Origin: Entomomonas asaccharolytica
Lineage (GTDB): Bacteria > Pseudomonadota > Gammaproteobacteria > Pseudomonadales > Pseudomonadaceae
NCBI RefSeq assembly: GCF_016653615.1
Contig: NZ_CP067393.1
Location: forward strand, 434,001 to 498,000
DNA: 64,000 bases
Direction of reading: 5' to 3'
Each line of letters opens with the position of its first letter. Within the stretch, counting starts at the first letter, position 1. A program made the position numbers and the translations under genes. The notes under the pieces are model-generated. The model had not been told where the DNA came from. It was given only the letters and a program-made list of their open reading frames with translations, and did no database searches. Below, in pieces: positions 9,364 to 19,018 of the stretch.

Positions 9364-9824
9364 AAAACCCTCTCTTTATCTCTTCCTCTCTTTACTCATC
9401 TTTTTCTTCTTTCAACCTTGTAAGAACAACAAAACCTAAACAACAGATTCAGCGACTACTTAAAGCCTATTCGCCCCAGTTTCACCTTAACGTAGTGCGG
9501 CTCGGACCGTTCACGCCTTAACGTTTCGTTTTGAGAGAACGAACAAACTCAACTAGCCGTTGCAGCGGCCTATAAAAAGTCTCCTAAGAAAATTAGTGAT
9601 AAAAAAACATGCCAAAAAAAGCAATAAAATACGCACCCCAAAAATAGGCTTATACAATTGCTTGGCTTGTTTAATTAGTATGCGGAAATATAGCAATAGA
9701 GAATCGAATTAGCGTTAAGTTATAAAGCTAACTAACAAAGATAATGACAAATAAAAAACGTATTACTTAAAAAACTACTACTTAAATTAAGTAATCACCT
9801 TGACAAAAATAACGCTCCCTCTGT

Positions 9825-9941
9825 TAAAAAAACAGCCCACGTAAACGGGAGTTGGATCGTGGGAATCCCGTTCAGATAATACTAAACAGAATGGTACAAT
9901 ACCCTCAAGGGGTTACGCGCACACAACGGGTGCATAACGTA
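9825..9941 (-). ncRNA. Candidate structured small RNA upstream of recombinase, copy 1
   Basis: From the promoter at 9,948-9,975 a transcript of about 117 nt would end at a CCCACG / CGTGGG hairpin followed by CTG and seven U. The 5' part folds as GTTACG / CGTAAC around a TGCAC / GTGC hairpin. Near the 3' end AACGGGA / TCCCGTT interleaves with the terminator stem, so the two helices form a pseudoknot or compete. The sequence is conserved in copy 2 and the general layout in the third copy at 30.5 kb. Function unknown. Between it and the HTH gene (9,364-9,820) lies a conserved, hairpin-rich leader with no ORF. Confidence 0.65.
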
Positions 9942-9947
9942 ACTATT

Positions 9948-9975
9948 ATTATAGACAGGCAAAACCAAAATGCAA
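9948..9975 (-). promoter_or_regulatory. Sigma-70 promoter of candidate small RNA, copy 1
   Basis: On the minus strand: TTGCAT, a 16-bp spacer, then TATAAT. The same -35 and -10 boxes and the same spacing occur in the other two copies (30,650-30,677 and 51,687-51,714), with TTTTGCCTGT kept in the spacer. Confidence 0.75.
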
Positions 9976-10141
9976 TAGTAAAATTATAAAATAACAATTA
10001 TAAACAACAGGTTATACTTTAATTTTAAACGACATTGGAGGTTAACGGACGATAATGAAGCTTGATAGGCGATAAAAATATTTTTTGTTTCAGCCTCTAT
10101 TTTTTTAATTTATTTATTAACGTTTAGGATCTTATATCTAG

Positions 10142-10177
10142 TAAAAAATACCGTCTAATAGGTTCTTTAAACGGTAT
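10142..10177 (-). terminator. Rho-independent terminator of hydrolase gene
   Basis: ATACCGT / ACGGTAT hairpin with a following U-run on the minus strand, just downstream of the alpha/beta hydrolase gene. Between here and the small-RNA promoter I see only AT-rich DNA. Confidence 0.65.
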
Positions 10178-10211
10178 CTTTATAAAGAAAATTGTTTGTA
10201 TATCAAAAATC

Positions 10212-11351
10212 CTACTTATCCAAGCCTTTCTCTTGCAACCAACTCGCTAAATGATCAGCCACTTCGCTATTGTTCAGATCCTGCATCATAAAATGCGTGT
10301 TACCTTTAATACCGACTTTGGGCAGATGCACCACACGCACATCACCACCATGGTTATTAATTATATCAGCCCATTGGTTTGCTAGTGCTAAACGAATTCG
10401 CCATTGATCTTCGCCTTGAATTGTAGACGGGGTATCGGCTATATTGTCGCCAAAATAAATTATAATCGGCATCTTAGTGAGCTTGGCAAAATCTGCTTGG
10501 CTTACTTTGGCAGGCATGATATCGCCAAATGCACTTTCAATCGTTGCTGGCACTTCTCCTTCAGGAAATGGAAAATTTCCTGGCTCGATGGCAACGATAG
10601 CTTTCACGTTTTTAGTCGCTTTAATACCTGCAAACCAACCAGCAATACCTCCTTGTGAATGGGTAATCAATACACCATTGCCAATACGTTTAAACAAAGC
10701 TTTCAGGCTATCGGAAATGATATCCACATCAAACGCTCCCGTGTTCGGGGTCATTTGCCGGAAAAATTGATCTAAGCTTATCGCATCCTGTGGGAAAGCA
10801 ACACCGTTGAAAAACTTAGGATACTCACCCATACGAAATTGAGCGAACCAAAACTGATCGTCAGCTATAGCTGAAATAAAACCGTCTACGGTGGAGCGAC
10901 CAGACCAACCGCGACGGGGCTGATCAACTAAATACACGGCATAATTTTTGCGTAAGAAAATATTGTTCCAACCTTCACGCCCATCAGGAGTAGTTTGCCA
11001 AGTCCTCATTGACTGCCCAGCTCCATGCAAGAACACCAACGGCAACTGTTTGGCATTACTTGGAATTTGGTAGGCTATTGTGGCGTGATCACCGTGCAAA
11101 GTTTGTCCACCGTTGGTAATATTGGCTTTAAACACATCCATAAAATCATTACTGGTTTTACCTGTGGTGATATCAGGACGAGGATTGTAAGTACCTTCAC
11201 TTGTTTTTACTGTTCCCCCTACCGCAAAACTGCCTTGTTGTTCAATAAGTAAAGGATTTAAAGTTAAAGGCTCCGCTGTAGCGTAAGAAACTGTCAGAGC
11301 CAGTATAGTTGTAGTGGCAAATTTTTTGATTAGAGTGTCAGTAAGTCTCAT
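10212..11351 (-). CDS. Exported alpha/beta hydrolase (esterase/lipase-like)
   Basis: 379 residues from MRLTDTLIKKF; a further upstream start would put 12 charged residues before the signal peptide and is less likely. The hydrophobic core ILALTVSYATAEP is a signal peptide. Alpha/beta hydrolase marks: FLHGAGQS (oxyanion region), ITHSQGG (nucleophile Ser elbow), FGDN (acid) and GNTHFMM (His). Substrate unknown. It is the last gene of a four-gene minus-strand cluster under a divergent LysR gene, with GC visibly higher than neighbouring island DNA, suggesting separate transfer. Probably acts in the periplasm. Confidence 0.75.
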   Translation of the reverse strand: MRLTDTLIKKFATTTILALTVSYATAEPLTLNPLLIEQQGSFAVGGTVKTSEGTYNPRPDITTGKTSNDFMDVFKANITNGGQTLHGDHATIAYQIPSNAKQLPLVFLHGAGQSMRTWQTTPDGREGWNNIFLRKNYAVYLVDQPRRGWSGRSTVDGFISAIADDQFWFAQFRMGEYPKFFNGVAFPQDAISLDQFFRQMTPNTGAFDVDIISDSLKALFKRIGNGVLITHSQGGIAGWFAGIKATKNVKAIVAIEPGNFPFPEGEVPATIESAFGDIMPAKVSQADFAKLTKMPIIIYFGDNIADTPSTIQGEDQWRIRLALANQWADIINNHGGDVRVVHLPKVGIKGNTHFMMQDLNNSEVADHLASWLQEKGLDK

Positions 11352-11535
11352 CAATTTCCATTTCCTCAGTTTTTTAATCAACCCCACTTTGCTGCCGCAA
11401 TAAGGATACCAAGCACATTACACATCAACTGGTGGAGCATTTGTATTTATTCCCTTAAGCAAAACTCTAACTGACCAAACAGGTAATCAGTATCAGAGCT
11501 TTTTAAATTCCATTGATCTATACTTTCATCAAAAA

Positions 11536-12393
<858 letters not shown>

Positions 12394-12501
12394 TTAATTC
12401 CTTAGTTTGTTTATATAAAGCTATTGTGACCAAACAAAACTATGATGATTAGATAGATATAAGTAGTCACGGAGCTCAGTATTTACGTTTAGTTGTTGCA
12501 A

Positions 12502-12521
12502 CGGGTAGATACGCCTACCCG
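12502..12521. terminator. Hairpin after cupin/CMD gene
   Basis: CGGGTAG / CTACCCG hairpin just downstream of the minus-strand cupin-CMD gene. It lacks a strong U-run, so it may be a weak terminator or an mRNA-stabilising stem inside the cluster. Confidence 0.4.
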
Positions 12522-12533
12522 CTGGTTCAATTC

Positions 12534-13643
12534 TTACAATCTATTTACTTCCGCCCACACGTTGCGCAAGTTCTGTGCTTGCGATGAATTCACTGTTTCT
12601 GTAAGTTGCTTAAAACTAGTTTCTGTCAGACCCAGATTTTTCATTAAGCTCAAATGTGAGCGTAGTTGGGCATTTACACTTTCGCCTAAGCCCACTAAGC
12701 TACCAATGGTAGTAAGCTCACGTTCCACATCGCCTAAATTGTCACGGCTAAATTGATAGCCGAATAATTGAGCCTTGATTGCATAATCCACTACTGGAGC
12801 AAACTCAAAAATTGGTGTTTGGGTTGGACGATTGGTAAGGCTAGCCAATTTTTCGGTGCCAAGTTGGTAATAATCCACATTGCCCAATTCGGTAGCTAGT
12901 TTACCTTGCGGATCGTTAATACCCTGTTTAGCACGATTCTCAAGCACAGATTTTAGTGTAATAAGTCCATTCAGTGTTTTTGGTGCGCCAATATAAGCAA
13001 ACTGGTGTGATACTGCTTCTTTCAGTTCACTAACCGTCAAGCCGGCTTTTAGGCCCTGCTCAATAGCCGTTTTTACTGTTGCTTGATCGCCTTGGGTAAC
13101 AGCAATTGCCAACGGTATAATGGAGAGTTGTTTGGCGCTAAGATGATTGCCTGAAATTTTGTCAGTTTTTACTATATTTTCAGCTTTTTCAGGCTGTACT
13201 TTTTCGAGCCAGGTTACTGCATTTCCCTGCACAGGGCTAATAGCGATATGGCTCATTGCGGTAAATTCGCCTGCGCCGTGCCAATGTTTCACATTCGGTG
13301 CAATCCAAACAACATCACCTTTAGTAATGGTTTGCATCGGTTTGTCCCATTCCTGAAAACGTCCCGAACCGTCGGTAACAATCAAATACTGGCCTTGACT
13401 GTGGGTATGCCAATCGGTAAAGCTGTTTGTTTCAAAATGCACAATGGCTGGAGCAACATCACCATTACTAGGAAGCGTTGGCAAACGGGCAAACGCTGCT
13501 TTGCCACTAAAATGACTACTATCTACCGACTGTAGTGTTTGCTCGGTTTTAGGCGTAAGTTGAGTGTGGATAGATTCTGCCATGGCAAACTGAGTGGATG
13601 ACGCAATAATAAACGCGGTCAAGATATTGATTGCTTTACCCAT
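12534..13643 (-). CDS. Exported cupin plus carboxymuconolactone-decarboxylase-like protein
   Basis: 369 residues. A signal peptide (INILTAFIIASSTQFAMAES) is followed by a cupin domain at about residues 60-160 with metal-binding HTHSQGQ and a second HWHG motif, then two CMD-type helical repeats (about 175-365; PKTLNGLITLKSVLENRAKQG). Such fusions are known in proteobacteria but the substrate is usually unassigned. It is probably periplasmic and co-transcribed with the hydrolase upstream. Confidence 0.75.
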   Translation of the reverse strand: MGKAINILTAFIIASSTQFAMAESIHTQLTPKTEQTLQSVDSSHFSGKAAFARLPTLPSNGDVAPAIVHFETNSFTDWHTHSQGQYLIVTDGSGRFQEWDKPMQTITKGDVVWIAPNVKHWHGAGEFTAMSHIAISPVQGNAVTWLEKVQPEKAENIVKTDKISGNHLSAKQLSIIPLAIAVTQGDQATVKTAIEQGLKAGLTVSELKEAVSHQFAYIGAPKTLNGLITLKSVLENRAKQGINDPQGKLATELGNVDYYQLGTEKLASLTNRPTQTPIFEFAPVVDYAIKAQLFGYQFSRDNLGDVERELTTIGSLVGLGESVNAQLRSHLSLMKNLGLTETSFKQLTETVNSSQAQNLRNVWAEVNRL

Positions 13644-13674
13644 TTTTTTATCCTATGTTGTTTCTTATTCAATG

Positions 13675-13704
13675 AACGCCACCTCAAATTTTTCAGATGG
13701 CGTT
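13675..13704. terminator. Hairpin between hydrolase and cupin genes
   Basis: AACGCCA / TGGCGTT stem with a 16-nt internal segment, located after the stop of the minus-strand hydrolase and before the cupin-CMD start. It lacks a U-run and could attenuate transcription or protect mRNA. Confidence 0.4.
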
Positions 13705-13720
13705 GCTTATTTTCCAATCA

Positions 13721-14797
13721 TTACTTTAAATTTTTACCGTAGAAACTGGTTAATTTATCGGTAATTTGCTGCACATAAGGTTGTTTCCAATAAGTCTCTA
13801 TATGGCTTGCATTGGGGACTAGGAATAACTCTTTATTATCCGTACCACTTGCATTAGCGAAAACCTCTTGAGTCATATACAGCGAATCTGCTTTTTCACC
13901 TGCGATCATTAACAACGGTTGGCTAATCAAATCCACGTTGGTATTGACATCGAATTCCATTAAATCCTGAAGGCTGTCTACGGTATTATTGGTTTGCGAA
14001 TTAGGGTGGGCGTGGGTTTGAGCATAATACTCATAGCCCTGGCGATACATTTCAAACGGCAAGGCGGCCACTTGTTCCCGTGTCATATTTTGACCAAAAG
14101 CAGGAGTATATTGAATTTCACCACCCGCAGCTTCTGTAGCACGAACTTTGGCAATATCTGCTAATCTTTGTTGAGTCGAATCCATCTGACTACGCATAAA
14201 GCCATTACGACGCGCATCGCCTGTATTGAACATGCTTACAGTTGCTATGGATATAAAGCGTTTGTCGGTTTGTGCTGCTTTGATGGAGTAACCACCACCG
14301 CCACAAATGCCTAGCAAGCCTAAATGATTGGCGTCTACGCCCGGATATTGTGTGATGTAATCTGCTGCTGCACGTATATCTTCAATACGATTTTGCGGTT
14401 TGTCAGTGTAACGTGGTAAACCTGAGCTACCACCTTGATATGCTGCATCAAAGGCAATAGTGATGTAACCTTGTTCTGCTAGCTTTTGTGCATATAAGCC
14501 GGCTACCTGTTCTTTCACTCCTCCATTCGGGTGGGCAACGACAATAGCAGGATATTTATTTGCAGGATTATAATTAGCAGGTGTGTAAATGTTGGCTACC
14601 ACTTCGATACCCGTTTGATTTTGGGTGTATTTTACGGTGTGAATATTCACCCGACCTGCCACGTTTTCAGTAATGGCATTATCGTAAGTTAGTGTGAACG
14701 GGTTGCTTTTATAATCTGCGGCCATGGAATGACCTCCTAATGTTACGCTTAATACACCTGCCAGAAGGGTTGTTTTTAGGGGATTCAATATCTTCAT
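13721..14797 (-). CDS. Exported dienelactone-hydrolase-like alpha/beta hydrolase
   Basis: 358 residues with a signal peptide (LLAGVLSVTLGGHSMA). The nucleophile elbow reads GICGGGG, with Cys in place of Ser as in dienelactone hydrolases and YcjY-like proteins. Other marks are VVAHPNGG (oxyanion side), IAGEKADS (acid) and NASHIETY (His). First gene of the minus-strand cluster, divergent from the LysR gene, with a likely operator between them. Substrate unknown; the family acts on lactones or esters. Confidence 0.75.
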   Translation of the reverse strand: MKILNPLKTTLLAGVLSVTLGGHSMAADYKSNPFTLTYDNAITENVAGRVNIHTVKYTQNQTGIEVVANIYTPANYNPANKYPAIVVAHPNGGVKEQVAGLYAQKLAEQGYITIAFDAAYQGGSSGLPRYTDKPQNRIEDIRAAADYITQYPGVDANHLGLLGICGGGGYSIKAAQTDKRFISIATVSMFNTGDARRNGFMRSQMDSTQQRLADIAKVRATEAAGGEIQYTPAFGQNMTREQVAALPFEMYRQGYEYYAQTHAHPNSQTNNTVDSLQDLMEFDVNTNVDLISQPLLMIAGEKADSLYMTQEVFANASGTDNKELFLVPNASHIETYWKQPYVQQITDKLTSFYGKNLK

Positions 14798-14869
14798 TAA
14801 TCTGTCCTTTATTATTAGTCGATGTGTTTTATTTTAGGCGGACAGTATTAGAATGATAAGATAAGGGAA

Positions 14870-14886
14870 TCACAATGACTTTGTGA
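14870..14886. promoter_or_regulatory. Candidate LysR operator
   Basis: TCACAATGACTTTGTGA is a dyad (TCACAA-5 nt-TTGTGA), 25 bp before the LysR gene and within the 114-bp divergent region. Size and position fit a LysR-type binding site controlling both directions. Confidence 0.5.
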
Positions 14887-14911
14887 GAAAAATTCACTAA
14901 TGAGGTAAGCT

Positions 14912-15823
14912 ATGGATGACAGCAAACAATTCAATGATCTATACGCCTATGTGCAGGTGGCTACATTCGGTAGTTTTACCCAAGCAGCAACTATATTAGG
15001 CGTGCAACCTTCTGCGCTAAGTCACCGAATAAAAGACTTGGAGAAGCGTTTAAAAATAAAACTGTTAAATCGCACTACCCGATCTGTTTCTACCACCGAG
15101 GCAGGCCAACAATTACTGGAACGAACAGCCCCGATGTTTGCCACCATTCAGCAAGAACTAAGCGCGCTTTCCGATTACACCAATAAAATGAGTGGTAAGA
15201 TCCGTATTAATAGCCCAGAGCGCCCTGCATTTGAGTTGATATATCCCAAAATTAACGGCTTCTTGGCAGAAAATCCTGACGTGGAGTTGGAGATTTTTAT
15301 TAACAATCGTTACTGTGACATTGTTGCTGAGCGTTTTGATTTTGGTGTACGGTCAGGACAGGATGTGGCACAAGATATGATAGCAGTGCGTATTTCAGAT
15401 GAAAATACGATGACAATGGTAGCTTCACCTAGCTATATCGATCAATTTGGCAAGCCAAAAAGCTTGAAAGAGCTCATCCATCATCGCTGTATCGTACTGT
15501 CATTCAATCCAGAGTATCGTTTGAGTGAATGGGAATTTATCGAAAATAATCAACTAATTAAAATCAGAGTGCCCGAAAAACTGATTTTCAGCTCAATAAG
15601 CCTGGTCAAGCAAGCTGCAATCGATGGCTTAGGAGTAACATGGATACCAAGTACAACTGTGCAAGCCGATGTAGAGGCGGGGCAATTAGTTGAACTCTTT
15701 GCAAAATCAAATATTACCTACCCCCCAACGTATATTTATTATCCAAAAAACAAACATAAAACAAATGCAATGGCAGCACTGATTGACTTATTACGACAGG
15801 AAAACCATAAAAGCAATGACTAA
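14912..15823 (+). CDS. LysR-family transcriptional regulator
   Basis: 303 residues. The N-terminal winged HTH is clear (FTQAATILGVQPSALSHRIKDLEKRLKIKLLNRTTRSVSTTEAG), followed by the substrate-binding fold of the CrgA-like subgroup. An AGG ribosome site precedes the ATG. Divergent to the hydrolase cluster, so it most likely controls that cluster in response to a small molecule, as is usual for this family. Confidence 0.9.
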   Translation: MDDSKQFNDLYAYVQVATFGSFTQAATILGVQPSALSHRIKDLEKRLKIKLLNRTTRSVSTTEAGQQLLERTAPMFATIQQELSALSDYTNKMSGKIRINSPERPAFELIYPKINGFLAENPDVELEIFINNRYCDIVAERFDFGVRSGQDVAQDMIAVRISDENTMTMVASPSYIDQFGKPKSLKELIHHRCIVLSFNPEYRLSEWEFIENNQLIKIRVPEKLIFSSISLVKQAAIDGLGVTWIPSTTVQADVEAGQLVELFAKSNITYPPTYIYYPKNKHKTNAMAALIDLLRQENHKSND

Positions 15824-15879
15824 AACTGACATTTCTAAATGATTAAAATAGTCATAACGTCTGTAGTTATTTGTACTAG

Positions 15880-16789
15880 CTCAAATCTGATATTGTTAAG
15901 CACTTTCTTTTTTCTTTGGGCTTACCTTTACACAATGTCTGCTATTTGCATTGAGCCAACTGTAAGTTCTGATTATAACCAGAATAATAAAGAGGCCAGA
16001 TCCAATAATAAGTATCCTTTTATCCTTTTTTATAAACCTTTTAAGCCTTTTCAGGATAAGCGACATTGCAACAGCAATGTCACCTTTGCCCTTAAAATCC
16101 CTTACCTTTACAAACCATTAATAAAACTCTTACCCTTATAGTTTATTTAGAGTCGCCTTTTATTATCCCTTCAAGAAACCGACTTATTACCCATATCAAT
16201 GATAATTTAACAATAAGGTTTACCTAGTTTGAAAGCAATCAAATCAAAAGATATATTCGTTTATTAACCATTACATAAATTTTTCAGATAAATAGTCATA
16301 TTCCATACTAATTAGATAACAATACATTTATTGATGGCTTGGTGGAAGACTATGGAAATATTGAAACCATATGGTTTCACCTTTTCTATTAACGTCTTTT
16401 ATCGTTATATTTCACTATTCATCAGTAAAAACTCATAGCAATTTCCTTAATAGAGACTAATAGAAAATGTGACTCTATATAGAGTCAAAATTTCCATAAA
16501 AGGCTATTGCAGTCAACCTATTAAATTTACTGATAAAATTGATAATAGTTACCTTAAAGAATACTAACAGTTTTATTTAGTACAGCATTACTAAACATGT
16601 TCATTAAGCAAATTACCCATCACTGATTTATGGACTTTCAAACCTTTTCCTTGCCTTTATAATGAAGTGAAAAGATTATGGTTGATTGCTGTTAAGACAC
16701 ATAATATGCCTAACAGCCACCTATCCTATAAAATACATTGTTCAATCACTAAACGCTTATAAACAATTATTTTATTGCCTTATACCCAA
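15880..16789. other. Gene-free region with conserved palindromes
   Basis: No convincing ORF. Holds an 8-bp-stem hairpin (GACATTGC / GCAATGTC, 16,062-16,081) and two perfect palindromes, GAAACCATATGGTTTC (16,363-16,378) and TGACTCTATATAGAGTCA (16,470-16,487), all kept in the second copy. It lies 3' of the replication-like gene. A replication origin, transfer origin or regulator-binding region is possible but unproven. Confidence 0.45.
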
Positions 16790-17932
16790 TCAGCTTTTAG
16801 TGTGAGAGGCGTTTTTAAGCATCTGCTTAATCTCTTTTAAATAGTGCTGTGCCTGTATTCTATCCGTAGGCTTTGCACAAGATACAACAGGCGCTGGTGT
16901 AGCAATACACTCACTTGTTCGAAGTTTAGACTGCAACAACTTAGACTCTATAGAACCAGACTTAATGTTAGAGGGTGATTGGGTGGATACAGAGTGTTGT
17001 GAACTACGCAGCAAATTCAATTCACCCTGCAAAGCTTTTTGAATAATCCCATGCAAATAAGCGGCAGGATTACGAATAGCTTGCTGTTCACAACGCTGTT
17101 GCCACTCATCAAGTACCTGTTGCTGTTGAACAGGCTCAAGGGTACTCAAAGCCAATAAACCACTATCTTGTTGAGCCGTGCTCAGTGCTAAAAAACGCGC
17201 AGGTAATTTTAAATTATCTCTTAACCCTTGTAGTAGTATATTTTTATCTTTACTACTACTAATATACTTCCGATGACGAAGACTATTGCTATCACAGCTT
17301 TTCAAGCTTGCTTTTGATTTCGTATAAGGTTGTTTATTATTCCGAAGCAAGTCCTTATCGCCATCTTTGGTATTGGAAGTTGTGGATAACTTTTTTGCTC
17401 CCGCTTCGTATTGTCTTAACCGTTCTGTTAAAACTTCTAAACGTGTCGGTAATTTCCTTTCAGCCACATGAGGGTCATTAATTAACTCATTTAATGTATA
17501 CTCAGCCACTTTTTGAATGGTTTTACTCTGATGAGTGGTCGCATTAGATAATAAAATCAGATAATCAGCATCCGTTTGTAAACGCTCATAGATAGACAAA
17601 GGCTCATCATGTAATAAATAAACATTGCCCTGAATCATCCCTTTGTCATGGCGACGCTTACTCGTCAAACTTAGCCAGCCAGTAAGTCGCAAAATAGTTA
17701 AGGCTCTTGCTACCGTCTCCGTAGAAGCTTTACCCGTTAACGGACTAGTGGTTAAATAAGGCTGTAACTGCTCATAAGTAGCTAAACTAGTCACTCCATC
17801 AGCTTCCAACAACATCCTTAACACCTACCAAGCATTACGCTCTATCGGCGTTAAGCGATTATCCAACAACAACGCTCTGGGAACAGATTCATAACCCTTA
17901 CCATCAAAAATATAACTGTCTGTACTCATCAT
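16790..17932 (-). pseudogene. STY4528-like island replication protein, amber-interrupted
   Basis: The intact paralogue at 55,108 starts MMSTDSYIFDGKGYES and reads NAWQVLRMLL. Here the same position is TAG instead of CAG (17,825-17,827), leaving 35 codons upstream and about 344 downstream. The pattern RLTPIERNAW, STETVARALTILRLTGWLSL and GNVYLLHDEPL fits the STY4528 family of pathogenicity-island replication/HTH proteins, as I recall it. A shorter product could start downstream of the stop, but this copy is best called broken. Confidence 0.7.
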
Positions 17933-18250
17933 CTTATCCTTTATAACTGTTAAAAACTAAGTAATAAAGGACGATAAATAACCAACACAAAGCGATCAGC
18001 AGAAAATCCGAAACACAGCCTGCTGTATTTATTTAGGTAAGATAAAACTTAAATAAAGGACGTTGTGGAATTCGTTATAATTTGATTGCGATATGAGTAA
18101 AATATTTTGTACGATGTTCTTTTGTATTCTGTTGTAATCAAATCTGATAGTCTGTTCTGTGTCAAAAGCGGATGTTACGATCACCCTAGACATCTTATTT
18201 ATCTGAAACATTAGACATTATCTTATAAATATCGATTTAGGGAACAAAAA

Positions 18251-18766
18251 ATGAGAGGTATAGGTAAAATTTTAACAAGTGGTGAGCTTTTTGTTGACTG
18301 GAGCAAAAATACGTTTCAGGTTATTAATAATAATGAACTCATTTACATTCAATCATTAGATATTTTGGATGTCCATGGTTGGGGAAGTTTGTATGAAAAA
18401 TATGTCGGTCAACTTTATCAAAAACAGGGATATGAAGTTATTTTTCATGGACTTAATAAAGGTCTCCATGACAAAGGAATAGATCTCATAATGAATAAGG
18501 GAAATGATGTCATTTATGTACAGTGTAAATATAAAGCACATTCCAAAATATCTCAAAATTTGATTGAAAAAATTTTGTATAGTGCAGGAAATTTTATCAG
18601 CAGAACACACAAAAGTGGCCAAGCATTTCTTTGGCTTATCGTGCCTGATGAAAATAAATGTTTTACAATTAACACCAAATCAAAACTCAGTTCTCGTGCT
18701 TACTTTGAACATCATAATAAGACACAAAACAAAGTAAAATTGCGAGTAGTTGAAATAAAAATGTAA
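18251..18766 (+). CDS. Mrr-like restriction endonuclease domain protein
   Basis: 171 residues. YEKYVGQLYQKQGYEVIFHGL followed by DKGIDLIM and VIYVQCKYK is the Mrr_cat pattern, a PD-(D/E)XK fold in which Gln replaces the usual Glu. There is no separate DNA-recognition domain beyond an N-terminal stretch of about 45 residues, and no methylase beside it. It may act on modified or foreign DNA. It sits next to the P4-type integrase, a common place for defence cargo. A GGGAAC ribosome site precedes the ATG. Confidence 0.75.
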   Translation: MRGIGKILTSGELFVDWSKNTFQVINNNELIYIQSLDILDVHGWGSLYEKYVGQLYQKQGYEVIFHGLNKGLHDKGIDLIMNKGNDVIYVQCKYKAHSKISQNLIEKILYSAGNFISRTHKSGQAFLWLIVPDENKCFTINTKSKLSSRAYFEHHNKTQNKVKLRVVEIKM

Positions 18767-18904
18767 GTTAAATTACATTGTATTATATGGCCGTTATAGG
18801 TTCGTCATGAGAGCAGCTGTATTTAAACATAATATCCCTAATCGCTCCCAGCAAACTGTCAAACCAAGTGGCGACTATTACAAATCATAATAAAACTCTA
18901 TCTA

Positions 18905-18933
18905 ATAAAAAATGCCCTTTATTAAAGGGCATT
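18905..18933 (-). terminator. Rho-independent terminator of integrase
   Basis: AATGCCCTTT / AAAGGGCATT, a 10-bp stem with a 3-nt loop, followed by a U-run on the minus strand downstream of the integrase. The opposite side also has T-rich DNA, so it may act in both directions. A similar AATGCCCTA-type hairpin follows the integrase at 56.5 kb. Confidence 0.75.
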
Positions 18934-19018
18934 CAAAGATTTACTTTATTTTAATATATTTCGATCAATCAATTAGTTATGAATTCACATCAATATATTG
19001 TAACTCTTAGTCCTATGT

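Larger units (their letters stand above)
8171..9985. repeat. Long direct repeat 1, copy 1 (recombinase, HTH, leader, small RNA)
   Basis: About 1.8 kb, from the hairpin downstream of the recombinase gene to just past the small-RNA promoter, repeated in the same orientation at 49,876-51,720. About 220 bp of leader upstream of the HTH gene is identical by eye in both copies, while the middle of the recombinase gene has drifted. The repeat forms one side of the cargo slot in islands A and C. Confidence 0.85.
15868..18015. repeat. Long direct repeat 2, copy 1 (non-coding region plus STY4528-like gene)
   Basis: About 2.15 kb repeated in the same orientation at 54,122-56,337 with scattered substitutions. 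The repeated gene has exactly the same length (1,143 bp) in both copies, but this copy carries an amber stop. The repeat forms the right side of the cargo slot. Confidence 0.85.

Noticed and set aside
9364-9820. Integron attC-like sites in the recombinase leader
   Set aside because: Hairpins are present but there are no paired R' and R'' core sites with GTTRRRY, and the recombinase lacks the integron-integrase look.
15839-16141. 100-codon frame in the non-coding region (also at 54,217)
   Set aside because: The two copies keep only part of the frame, the start differs, composition is not protein-like, and there is no ribosome site.
18029-18211. 60-codon frame on the minus strand before the Mrr-like gene
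   Set aside because: No ribosome site or recognisable motif; probably a chance frame in an upstream region.
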